64,000 nt of DNA, taken from contig CM059975.1 in NCBI GenBank assembly GCA_030490835.1, forward strand, positions 56,721,174 through 56,785,173. The letters are read 5' to 3'. Positions 1 through 10,921 of this stretch are shown piece after piece. The position numbers were made by a program, and so were the translations under genes. The notes below the pieces were generated by a model. That model was not told where the DNA came from, did no database searches, and saw only the letters and a program-made list of their open reading frames with translations. Position 1 is the stretch's first letter; each line of letters begins with the position of its first letter. The stretch is from Annona cherimola (lineage: Eukaryota; Streptophyta; Magnoliopsida; Magnoliales; Annonaceae).

Positions 1-1321
1 AACACTACTTTGCTTGCACTTGGTTTTGATTTCCAATATCAAACCAAGTTGTAAATACAAAGAATCAACAAAAGAAAGAACTACACTTTATAGATTCGTG
101 TAGGCAGTTTGTAATGCGTAGAAGAACTTGTAGAGGCAGTAGAAAATTCAGCAATGTAGCTTTTAGCAGCTTGAAGCACAGTTCTTCACTTAAACTTATT
201 GTAGATCAACTTAAATGCAAGAGAAAGTGGAAGGTGAGCTCAATGAATGCTTCTCTAACCTCATTCGCTTCCCCTTGATGCTCCTTAAGTAGTGGGAGGT
301 GAATTTCGAACGTTTGGTGGTAGGTGGCGCGACGTTCGAATTTTTTTGACCGTTGCGAGTTGCGAACAAAGTCGCATATGGAGTCGACTTGGTATGTGAC
401 TTCATCCAAGTCGCATGGTGGAGTCGACTTCGGGTGCGACTTCACCCAAGTCGCAGACTGGAGTCGACTTCGGGTGTGACTTCGGTCAAGCTTTCACTTC
501 CAAGTTCCAGCTTCAGGTCAACTTAGTCTCAGACTTGACCCGAGTCGCAGGTGGAGTCGACTTCGGATGCGACTTCACCAACCATATGACTATCTTGGAA
601 CTTTGGATTCTTACAAGTGATCTTGATATTTCACTTTTCCTTTTCTTCTCTTGTTCTTCATTTAATATCTTTGGTTTTCCTCTTTCGCTTAGTAACTTGG
701 CAATGTATCCTTCTCTTGAGGAGTTCTTCATTGTGGCCTTGATTCAAGATAATTGTCCTTCTTGATTTTGTTGTCCAATCTTCAATATAAAGGTTTTTTT
801 AATAATATTTCAACTTCGAAGAAATCTGAAGTGGCCATTCACTTGAGTCGCTTGCTTGGGTCTACTTGGACTTTGAATTTACCCAAGTTGCATGTTTAGG
901 TCGATTTGAGGTTCAACTTCACCCAAGTTGCATTGCGGAGTCGACTTAGAAAGCGACTTGACTCTGAGAATTCAAAGTTTTCAGCAAGGGTATACCCAAG
1001 TCGCATCTGGAGTCGACTTGGGTTTGCGACTTCACCTAAGTCGCAAGTGGAGTCGACTTCGACTGCGACTTCACCTGTCTTCGAATCCCAATTTCAGCTC
1101 TGGAGCATTTTGAAGTCGATTCTGGAGTCGACTTAGGAATCGACTTGACCTAATTCGATGGCTGAGTCGACTTAGGACTGCGACTTGGTCTGCTATCTTT
1201 TGAAACTTGAATTTTTAACCTTTGAAATCACTTAGCAAACTCATTAGTGCCTAATTAATTCTCAAATTGAGTTGTTAATCATAAAAACATGGATTGTGCT
1301 TAATTTGCCTTGAATTCCAAC
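1..1321 (-). mobile_element. Sirevirus-type copia LTR, minus strand, cut by window edge
   Basis: Read on the minus strand, this begins TGTTGGAATTC at 1321 and runs leftward off the window. It shares the LTR layout of the three Sireviruses further right: opening with TTTTGATGATTAACAACTC, clusters of GTCGAC motifs (about 843-1185 and 361-560), and the TTCGAACGTT upstream element near 300-355. By comparison with the 1.66-1.68 kb LTRs of Copia-1 and Copia-2, about 400 bases are missing to the left. Small open frames here are by-products of the repeated GTCGAC units. The LTR identity is well supported; whether it is a 3' LTR or solo cannot be told. Confidence 0.85.
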
Positions 1322-2050
1322 AGAGTCGACTTTGGGAGCGACTTCGGCCTTCAGCTTCCAACTCAAGTTTCATGCTCAGGTCGACTTGGTCTTAGGCATA
1401 ACCGAAGTCGCAGGTGGAGTCGACTTCGAATGCGACTTCACTAGTCATATGTCTTGTTGGAACTTTAAAACTTTGCTTGTGATCTACTTGTTGTGCATGA
1501 CCTTTCTTTCTTCTCTTTTCGAATGCTTGGATCCTCATTTGGTATTATCGCCTTTGATATGTATCATGATGCTTGGGTTATTGAATACCTTGGTCCCAAA
1601 AAAAACTTCTTTAGTGGCATTGACTCAAGGTTATCATTGCCTCTTGATTTTGATTTCCATTTAATAAAGAGTTTTAGAAGCAATTTGATGTTGATTTATA
1701 CTTAAGTCGCAGGCTTGAGTTGACTTGGAGTACGACTTCACCCAAGTCGCATACTGGGGTCGACTTGAGATGCGACTTCACCTAAGTTGCATAATGGAGT
1801 CGACTTGATGTGCGGCTTAACTCTGACATTTTTGAAGTCTATAGCCGAGGCTCACCCAAGTCGCAGGTGGAGTCGATTTGGGGATGCGACTTCACCTAGG
1901 TCGCAAGTGGAGTCGACTTCGGTTGCGACTTCGTCTGTCTTGGAGTCCCAATTTCAGCGCTGTCAATTTTGGGGCGTTTGAAGTCGATCCTGGAGTCGAC
2001 TTGGGTATCGACTTGACCTAAGTCAATGCCTGAGTCGACTTGGCATACAA
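361..2050 (-). repeat. GTCGAC motif arrays in the left-edge LTRs
   Basis: Four clusters (about 361-560, 843-1185, 1322-1430, 1700-2050) of 12-base-phased words: GAGTCGACTT flanked by AAGTCGCA or TGCGACTT. They generate several false open frames. Confidence 0.85.
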
Positions 2051-2190
2051 CTTGACCTGTTATCCTTTTGAACTTTGATTATATGAACCTTGTCATTACT
2101 TAGCAACCACATTAGTATTTAAATAATTCTCAAATTGAGTTGTTAATCATCAAAACATGGATTGTGCTTAATTTGCCTTAAATTCTAACA
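1322..2190 (-). mobile_element. 5' part of a second minus-strand Sirevirus LTR
   Basis: Minus-strand reading begins TGTTAGAATTTAAGG at 2190 and is closely similar to the start of the LTR at 1321 (compare 2080-2190 with 1210-1321). It contains GTCGAC arrays at about 1700-2050 and 1322-1430, then stops inside a GTCGAC unit and is followed at once by the start of the next LTR. No polypurine tract lies at 2191, so this LTR end faces flanking DNA rather than an element interior. The simplest reading is a 5' LTR fused to a 3' LTR after loss of the interior. Confidence 0.75.
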
Positions 2191-3512
2191 AAACTAAGTA
2201 GGTGTGCTTGCAAATTACCCTAATTTATTTTATGAATATCCAACTATAAGATTAATTTGTAATTATGTAAATTTATATGAATTTTTTTACCAAAAACCCA
2301 AGTTCATGCATAAAGCTGTAACATACTGAACTAGAAAAGCAATACTGGACTATGTATTTAATGAAAATTTCCAAAATCAATCACACATTTATGGCATAAT
2401 CAATTATTATATTTAAAACCCTATAAAAAAATCAAAATTCACTTCCACTAGTCTTCTTCCCATTATTACAACTCAAGCATAAAAGGAGAAATTAATTTTA
2501 CATGTCCATCACCAATACATATCTTTAGTAATAAATAAAAAAATTTAATATCTCTCTAAAATCTTCAGATAATCCAAACTCTAGTGTCCCACTTGATTTA
2601 GTCCACCTATAAAATAATGAGTTAGTCGCAACATGACTAGGAAATAGAAAATTATTTGGAATTGGATAACGACCCAATTAAAACTTAATTAAATAATAAA
2701 AATAATCTTTTAATTTTATAACTTAAAAATTAGGCCTCAAATACAAAAGAAACCTTTCCATTGAGTCTAGAAGCATTTAAAATATTGAAATAAACTATTT
2801 GATCCTTCGAATCGAAGTTAAAATGAACAAATTATAGCAAAATGGAATCAGCAATCTACAATATGCTACATCATTATTGCCTTTAGTGCAGATGGGCCCC
2901 AACAGGGCCTCTCTCACTTAGCCCTTATTGTTGTAATGGGCTACACGTAAATTTCCAAAACATTGGACATCAGAAGCATAAAAAATATATTAAAGGCATT
3001 AAATTATCAAAAGTAACAAAAAAATTTGGTTGCAAAAATATAAGATCCCATGCATCTAACGAAAATGTCTCTCTAGACCGTCCGACAAAATTTGGAATTT
3101 GAATTGATTTAGTATTATATATATATTACTTGTCAATTTCCTTAGCTTATATTATACATAGACATTGTTATATATGCTAAAATTAATCCACATCATTAAT
3201 ATATAATTTCAATATCCATGCATATTAATTTACATCAATGCATTTATAAGAATAAAATGCATAATAAAATACAACAATCTCAATATATATTTTAGCCATA
3301 AAGTTTACATATATTTATCTGCATAACATTACATCCTACAAAAAAAAAACTTAGGATTATCAAATTTATTTATGTCAAACATACAACCTAAAAATCATGA
3401 TATATGATATACATGCTTTATTAATAATTATAACATAAAATGCATAATTATTGAACTAGAATTAAATTCCAAATAAAATCCCACTTGCCTATAATTTTCT
3501 CCTCTTGCAGCC
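2191..3512. other. AT-rich flank, probably decayed Ty3/gypsy LTR
   Basis: No gene and no long ORF. The sequence is AT-rich, with a GC patch near 2890-2950. It is the left flank of the older Sirevirus insertion; the five bases 3508-3512 (CAGCC) are repeated, with one C-to-T change, as TAGCC at 52598-52602. The matching right flank holds a degenerate reverse-complement polypurine tract of Ty3/gypsy character, so both flanks may be one broken minus-strand gypsy LTR. That is inference. Confidence 0.4.
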
Positions 3513-4003
3513 TGTTGATCATATGCTTGCTTTAAGAAAGATTTATTTGATTTTGATGATTAATAAATAATTTAAATATCGTTAAAAAGGATCTAATGAA
3601 TTTGTATAAGTGTACTCAGATATTTTGTCTCCAATTATATGTATGAAAAAGAAAATGTGAAATAATTTAAGTTTCAAGAGCTCAAGTTCATATACAGCAA
3701 GTTTAACAAAGTGAAGTCTCAGCACAAGTCGACTTTATTTGCGACTTGGGTGAAGTCTCACAGCAGTCTCACAGCTAAGTCGACTTCGCCTGCAACTTTG
3801 GACAGACAGCAAAGTGAAGTCCCCACCTAAGTCAATTTCACTTGCGATTAGAGTGGAATCTCAACCCAAGTCGACTTCGCTTACGACTTCGAAGACAAAA
3901 TTTTGGACAATAAGTGGACAACAAGTTCTAACCAAAGCGAAGTCACATCCCAAGTTGACTCCGGTCATCCCAAGTTGTCTCCACTTAGTACTTCAAGTTA
4001 TAA
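3513..4003 (+). repeat. Left LTR of old Sirevirus, first piece
   Basis: Starts TGTTGATCATATGC. Units containing AAGTCGACTT run through about 3725-3965. The piece stops at TATAA (3999-4003), the left TSD of insertion F. It matches 32921-33267 plus 51683-51800 of the right LTR closely. Confidence 0.85.
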
Positions 4004-7000
4004 TATAATACCCAGACCCAAGTAGGACTCATATAATTGCATTTAAGGTGTAATTATGATTTATGTATGAATTGATTGATTTTGGATGATTTTATGAATT
4101 GATGAATTTTGCAATTAAGAATGGTGATTAAGATTAATCGCCAAAGCCCAATATGAGTCAAGATGACTAAAGAGGCTTAAGGAGGATTATTATATGCTAA
4201 TGTGACATGAATATTTATTTTAATTTCCATGATTTAATTAATAGAGATTAAAATGGAAATTATGGAATTGTGTTGAAAATCATAGAAAATTCATAACTTG
4301 ACACCTATAAGGCGAAATGAGATAAAATTTTAAAGGCAAGTTCATGATTTTGGGCTCAAACTTATGTAGGGATTGGATTAAGGCACAAGTGATGAAATTA
4401 AAGTGATAATTATTTATTTTTAATCTCACACTCTAAGGTTATTTTCAAAGGTTCATAACTTGACGTAGAAACGTCGGTTTGAGATGAAATTTGAAACGAT
4501 TGAATAAAATTATGAAATATGTGGTATGAGTGGATTTAATTAAGATAATTACCATGTAAAAGTGTTTAATTAGAAAAAGGTACCTAGCATTAACTTTATG
4601 TACCTTAGACTACCACAGCATTTAATAAAAAACATTTGAGATAAATGACTTGTTTTAATACTATGCAAGGTGTCAAATTATGGTGGATAGAGCTGGATTT
4701 TATGGATTTTTTTAATTGTAAAATCCATGGAAAAGTCAAGGATTAAATCCAAAGGATTAATTCCTAATATCTTGCTCAAATGGAGCATAGGTTATGTGGC
4801 AAATAAAGGGACGTCCAAGGGCACTTTGGGCATGAAAATGTGATTTTTAAAAATGATAAAATACATATCTAAGTTGCCTAATACCTAGGTGAAGTAAATG
4901 GGACATGAATATGTGGAAAATGAGGCATAAAGATGTCAAAACCCAAGCTAAGAGGGGGCATCATCTAGTGGATAGCAAGATGGGCCATCAATGCATGGAT
5001 TTTGTGGATTCTTGATAATTAGAAAATGCATATGTCATCAAGGGATAAGTTAGAAATAAATTACCCTCATGATATGCGGCAAAGTGGGTCCCATGGGCTG
5101 GTAAAAAAATATAAAAATGGACATTGACCTTGGAAACGTGCACATGAGGATAGGGGGGAGAAAAATCCCAAAAATTTGCTAAGTGTGAGCAACCCTTGGG
5201 CACGTCCAAACCAGAAAGGGGGAAGGAGAAAAGGAGAAAAAAAATAGAAGGAAAAAGGATAAGAAAAGAAGAAGAACCAAGCCAAACAAGTTGTATTCAA
5301 GTTAGGTTTAATCCAAGTAAGTAAAATATAAGTTTTGAATCATTTGAATCAAGTTTTCTCTCTCAATTCATGAGCCATGAATATTGTTCATAAATAACTC
5401 TTAAAAGATGAGTTATGATGCCTTAATATGGGTATTGAATGATTTTTGAAAGATATAAATGAGATCAAGAGTTGAAGAGAGTGAAAATGGAAGTTTAAGT
5501 TGGAATTTGAGATGAAAGCTAACTTAGAAATTCTCAAAACCCTAAACCAAGTTGTTGTATGATTTAAGAATGATGATTTGTATGTAATTAATGTTCATTT
5601 GGATTACATATGTTGATTTGAGAATTTTTTAATGATTTTAGCAAATATGGAACTTAGGGTTTCAAGAAATGCCCGATTTTTCCATTTTTGAGTTAAAAAT
5701 GATACAAGGAAGTACTTAAATTATTTATGGATGAATTGTAGGGTAAATTATCCTAAATTAAGGACCCTTTGTATGGCCTAAGTGGGCTGAATGAGTTTTC
5801 TCTAAATCTGATTCTTTAGGGTATGTGTATGGGACGTCCAAATGGGGGCCAAAACGGATGCTTTCCATATAATTTTTGTTGTTGTTTGTAAATGAATGGT
5901 TTATGAATGTTATGGAGGGTAAATTATCCTAGGTTTAAGTTAATTTGAGTGTCCAAAAGGGCTTTGAAAGATTTTCCCTATATCTGATTTTATGGATATA
6001 TGTATGGACACGTCAAAACGGGCCAAAATGGATACCCTATATGCATGAAAATGTTGCTGTTATGGAAGAAAATGAATTATGAATTTTAAATATGTGATAA
6101 TAACCTAAATTTGGGTTAAGAAAATCATATTTATTTGCTGAAAATTATGACTAAAAAATCTGTTAAAATTTAAGTTTTGTAAGAGCCGTTGAAAGGATGA
6201 AAAACGGGTCTTAACATGGCTGTTTTGGAAACCAGTGATAGATGGATTAAAAAAATATAAAATTAAAAACTAAAGTATATGATAATTAAGGGGTTTAATG
6301 ATGATGAAAATGGGTGTAAGTTTCTGTGTTGAGAAATTTTAAGAAACACATAATATATGTGTTGTATGTTGAACGTATGTAGAGCATATATATGAATGGA
6401 TGATATGTGACTCATGTGAACTTGCTAAAATGCAAAATATGCATGAATATGTGATGAAATACATAAGGATGTTGTTGTATGAATGATGCGTGATTATCTC
6501 AATTTTTGAGATTTATTTATGAAACTTGAAACGTCACTTATGTGCTTAAAATAAGCATTGACATAAGAAACATGGAAAATAGATGAAAAATGGTTAATGG
6601 GAGATATAAATTCCCAAATGATGAATTATGAATGAATGTTATGTGTTTACCCTAAATATGGGATTAAAACACAATGTGGAATGATTGATATGATCACAAG
6701 TGCCTGTCATGTATGTATGATCGGCTTGAAAATCCAAGTCGATTATGTATGATATGGATTATAGGATTGGAAAACTAAGTGAATGCAAGAAAATGGATTG
6801 TTATGAATGCAATGCTATGTTTATGTATAGGCAAAGGTAAAGAGATAAGCGAGATGGAAAGCTAAGCAAGCAAGGTAAGCAAGCAGTTTTCTAAATGCTT
6901 TGTTTTATCAAATGTGATATTTCTAAGTTGTTTAAGGATGACCATTCCTTATTTAAATGTGTATTGAAATATTATTTCCAATGAAATAAATGAATTGCTT

Positions 7001-8308
7001 ACTGCTTTGCAATTATTTATGACAAGTGATGATTCATGAGTTTATGATTGAAAAATCATGCTAGCATGTCAAAGTTCATGTTATGAAAGAAAACATGTGC
7101 ACAAAAGCATGAGGTTTACCTCAAAGGTATAAGCGGACCGAGTGTCTCCCTTTGGTGCGACCAAGTCGCTAAGAAAGGCCGAGGGCCGGTGGCTACTCCC
7201 TGGAATAGGAGAGAGGATGAAAGTGAATGGTTGTCTAGCTAGCTTCTATCCCAAGGAATGCCATTGTGGAACCCAAAAATTTGGAGATTTAAACAATCTC
7301 ATTAAATGAATTAATTAAGGTTATACAAACCCTTGTTGGAAATATGTGGAAAATAAGCCAAGTCTATGTTTTGATGATTAACAAATCAATTTGAGTAAGT
7401 TTTGGTTACTAATATGTTTGTGAAAATGATTTAAGGTTGTAAATTTGAAGAATATAAAGCATGGTAAGTCAAGTCGATTTCTAAGTCGACTCAGGCATCG
7501 ACTTAGGCCAAGTCGATCCCCAAGTGGACTCCAGCAGCGACTTCAAGACGCCATTTTCTTCCAGAGCTGAAATCAAGAATGAGAGGTGCCGAAGTCGCAT
7601 CCCAAGTCGACTCCGCTTGCAACTTGAGGTGAAGTCGCAGACCAAGTCGACACCAGTAGCGACTTAGAGGCGTCATTTTTGTCCAGAGTTGAAACCAAGA
7701 ACAAGGGCTGCCGAAGTCGCATCCCTAGTCGACTCCGCATGCGACTTGGGTGAAGTCGCAGATCAAGTCGACTCTAACTCCGACTTCAATACGGAAACAT
7801 GCAGATCAAGATAACTCAATGATAGATTCAAGAGATTCAAAAGAAAATGAAGATCAAATGAGGATCAAGTGAAGACCAAAGCAAAGCTGCATATTTCTCA
7901 TGAAGAATCGAGATTATGCATTTGGACCTCTCTTATGCATTCCAATACTCAAAGACACAAGACTCAAGACATGGAGTAAAATGTGCTTTAAGATAGAAGA
8001 ATTAAAGAATCTTAAGTATAATCAAAGTAAGAACAACCAAACATGAAGAGATTCAAGCAAGCAAGGCATTCCAAGGATTTCAAGTTCATCAAGCAAGCTG
8101 CCGAGGTGAAGTCGCACCCGAAGTCGGCTCCACCTACGACTTAGGTGAAGTCGACCCAGACTAGAACTTGAAGTTGTTGCGAACAGGCGAAGTCGCACCC
8201 GAAGTCGACTCCACCTGCGACTTGGGTCGCAACGGTCAGAAAATTTTTGAACGTTGGTGCATTAAATGCGCGCCACCTACTTCCAAACATTCCGATTCCC
8301 TCCACAAT

Positions 8309-8317
8309 TATAAAAGG
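8309..8317 (+). promoter_or_regulatory. LTR TATA box
   Basis: TATAAAAGG about 310 bases before the doubled hairpin. The same word stands at 15230-15238 in the 3' LTR. Copia-2 has TATAAATAG at the equivalent place. Confidence 0.7.
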
Positions 8318-8642
8318 CATTCAATATGAATGAGGAGGGTAGCTGAGAATTCATTAAGTGTGATAACTCCCATCTTCAAGAGCATTAAGTGATCAAGCCA
8401 TCATAAAGAAGAAGAACTCCGAGTTCAAACTGGAAAGAGCTTCTTATTGAATCATCAACACTGTTGTACAAGTTCTTCTCTGCGGCAAAACTGCCTCTAC
8501 ACAACAGTAACGTGTAGAAACTTTCTTTTATTCTTATTGTTGTATTGAACTTGTTTTAGCTTGGGTAGCTAAGAACAAGTGTAAGCAAAGTAGTGTGTGA
8601 TTGGAGTGGAACTCGTCACCTACTTGTGCTGTGTATTGTTGA

Positions 8643-8740
8643 TGCCCCTTAGAGCTAAAATCTAGAAGAGAGCGGAGGCTCTGGTTGTATATGCCCCCTA
8701 GAGCTAGAATCTAGAAGAGAGTGGAGACTCTAGTTGTATT
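8643..8740 (+). repeat. Doubled hairpin unit in LTR
   Basis: Two tandem units of about 50 bases, each starting ATGCCCC. Unit 1 can fold AGAGC-GGAG-GCTCT; unit 2 folds AGAGT-GGAG-ACTCT, so the closing base pair changed on both sides. Each unit also has CTAGA and TCTAG arms. The role is unknown; it lies in the probable transcribed leader. Confidence 0.7.
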
Positions 8741-8998
8741 CGCGGAATACATAGTGGAACCCAAGTCACAAGAGGTGTGAGCTTGGAAGAGTGGAGTAGG
8801 GAGGTTGCCCAAACCACTATAAAATCCTGTGTGTTGATGTTTATTTCTGCTCTCTACATTATATTGCTTTCCATTCTGTTTCTTCATAAAGGGGACTAAA
8901 TTAATCTGGGGTAAAGTTTCTGCTTAAGTTTAAATTTTTTAAATACCCAATTCACCCCTCCCCTCTTGTGTAATTGCCATTAGCTCGGGACCAACAAG

Positions 8999-9010
8999 TG
9001 GTATCAGAGC
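8999..9010 (+). other. Primer-binding site, initiator Met-tRNA
   Basis: TGGTATCAGAGC, three bases after the LTR, is the usual plant retrotransposon match to the 3' end of initiator methionine tRNA, which primes minus-strand DNA synthesis. An identical site follows the Copia-2 5' LTR. Confidence 0.95.
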
Positions 9011-9044
9011 AGGTCTTTGAGTTATACCAAAGAGATCTTTTGAT

Positions 9045-10914
9045 ATGGCATCCTAATCGACTTCCGTTCCCGTATTTGCCGAAGGCCAATCTTTTACTAG
9101 GCCACCATTGTTTGATGGGAACAATTTCGGCTATTGGAAGCTTCGTATGAAACAACTGATCATGGCTACAGATATGGATTCTTGGATTGCAATCCAAGAC
9201 GGTGTAACCTTGCCTATTGATGAAAGAGCTTCCAAATGGACCGATGAGGAAGTGAATATTGTTAAGAGCAACGCCAAGGCTATGAATTCTTTATTTTGTG
9301 CTCTTACCGCTTCCGAATATGATAGAGTATCCTCTTGTCTAACTGCAAAAGATATATGGGATACACTAACATCTATTTATGAAGGAACTTCTCAAGTCCA
9401 AGGGACAAGGAGAAATATTTTGATTGGAGAATTGGAAAACTTTAGAATGCTAGAAACAGAAAATATTTCTGAAATGTTTGCTAGATTCTCTAAAATTACT
9501 AATGCCTTGAAAGGTCTTGAAGGGTAATTTCTGAATCTGAACAGGTTATGAAGATTCTAAGGGCGCTACCCGATTCATGGACTCCAAAAATTATTGCAAT
9601 AGAAGAAGCGAAAGACCTAAATACATTGAAGCTAGAAGATCTTATTAGATCATTAATGTCACATGAGCTAATCAAGAAAAGAAACGAGGATCAACACAAA
9701 GGCAAGAGAACCATTGCATTGAAAGCAGCACATAACTCGGATGAGTCAACCTCCTCATCTCATAACGACGATGAAGACATTGCATGTTGACCCAGAAATT
9801 TCGAAAGTTCATAAGGAGAGAAAAGAACTTCAAGGATCTCCAAGAGAGACCTCGAAAAGAGAAGAAGAAGGACGCTACAAAGTGCTATAGATGCGGCGGT
9901 ATGGGACATATGCAAGCTCAATGTCCTACACCCGAAGAGAAATCAAAGGATCAATAAGAAAGGAGGGAAAGACATGAAAGAAGAAAATTCCAAAAGCCAA
10001 AGGGAAGAGGAATGTACGTGAACGAAGAAACTTCATCAATAAGTAGCTCCTCAACCGATGATTTTGATGCGGCAAATTGTGCAAGAATATGCTGCATGGC
10101 GCGGATTGAGCAAGAAGAAGATTTGTTGTGTTTAAACACAACGGAAGTTTTGGAAGAGCAAACCACCTCAATCAAGTACATAAGTAATGAAGAGATAACT
10201 TCCAAATTTTGTTATTCTCAATCGACTCACTCTTCTATTCAAGAATGTCTCAAATGTGCTGAATTAGAAGAATTACAACATGCATATGATTCATTATATG
10301 AGGAAATCAAAAAGCTAGAAAATAAGTTATCATTAAAGAGACAACAATGCAATTCCATTATTATTGTAAATGGAAAACTAGCTGAAAGTACATCAAAACT
10401 GAAAGATGAAAATGAATTGCTTTTGAAAGAAGTAGAGAAATTGAAAAAGGAGAATGAATCCTTAAATGAATCATTAGCTAAATTCTCTAATCCAGGAGAA
10501 AATGTAAAAATATTTCTGAACATGACCTCACAAATAAATAAAAGAGGTCTTGGATACTCCACATTTGAGCAAAGAAGAAGTGGCAAATCGAATGTGCCAA
10601 TACTTGGGAAAAATCAAACCAAAACTGCACCTATCTACAAGCCCAAAGGGAAACATACTACGTGGACTAGAAGGCCAATTGTTGAATCAATACAAACTTG
10701 GAGGCCTACTCCTAGATTACCAATGGCTTGCAATTTTTGCAATAAAATGGGTCATAAAGTCCATAAATGTAATTTTAAGAAACTATATGACCATGGTGCA
10801 AAATTAGTTTGGGTTCCAAGAAACACAAGATTTGGACTTTCAAAGATAGAACAACAAAGATTAAATCAGTTTACTAACCCAAATGGACCCATAAAATGGG
10901 TATCAAAGAGATAA
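9045..10914 (+). pseudogene. gag: Copia-1 gag (capsid/nucleocapsid), broken
   Basis: Gag packages element RNA into virus-like particles in the cytoplasm. The start ATG at 9045 is inferred from Copia-2; codon 4 is TAA (9054-9056) where Copia-2 has CAA. The N-terminal domain contains FDGNNFGYWK and runs to 9527, where one base is missing compared with Copia-2. The frame resumes at about 9548, is lost again near 9786, and meets TAA at 9955-9957. A CCHC zinc knuckle (CYRC..GH..C) lies at 9883-9924. The last part, 10012-10914, is open: acidic start, Lys/Glu-rich probable coiled coil, then a second CCHC knuckle (CNFC..GH..C) near 10729-10770. The final stop is TAA at 10912. Pol follows in the +1 frame. 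Confidence 0.93.
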
Positions 10915-10921
10915 GATTTAT

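Larger units (their letters stand above)
7334..8996 (+). repeat. Copia-1 5' LTR
   Basis: Bounded by TGTTGG and CCAACA. From 5' to 3' it holds: a GTCGAC motif array (about 7466-7790), a spacer, a second array (about 8100-8235), an AT-rich upstream block with GAACGTTGG, a TATA box (8309-8317), a doubled hairpin unit (8643-8740), and the terminal CACCCCTCCCCTCTTG block. Transcription should start roughly 30 bases after the TATA box (inference). Confidence 0.95.

Noticed and set aside
415..765. 116-codon open frame
   Set aside because: It lies in LTR GTCGAC arrays; the repeat word reads open in several frames on both strands. No protein features.
7466..8235. CRISPR-like look of regularly repeated words
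   Set aside because: No constant repeat with unique spacers; the units drift, the host is a plant and the arrays sit in LTRs.
9108..9527. Gag start at 9108 and pol starts at 10922 and 22053
   Set aside because: These begin at TTG codons, not ATG. The real gag start corresponds to 9045 by comparison with Copia-2, and pol has no start of its own.
10239..10586. 115-codon minus-strand frame
   Set aside because: Antisense shadow of the gag coiled-coil region; the equivalent appears in Copia-2 at 21424-21750.
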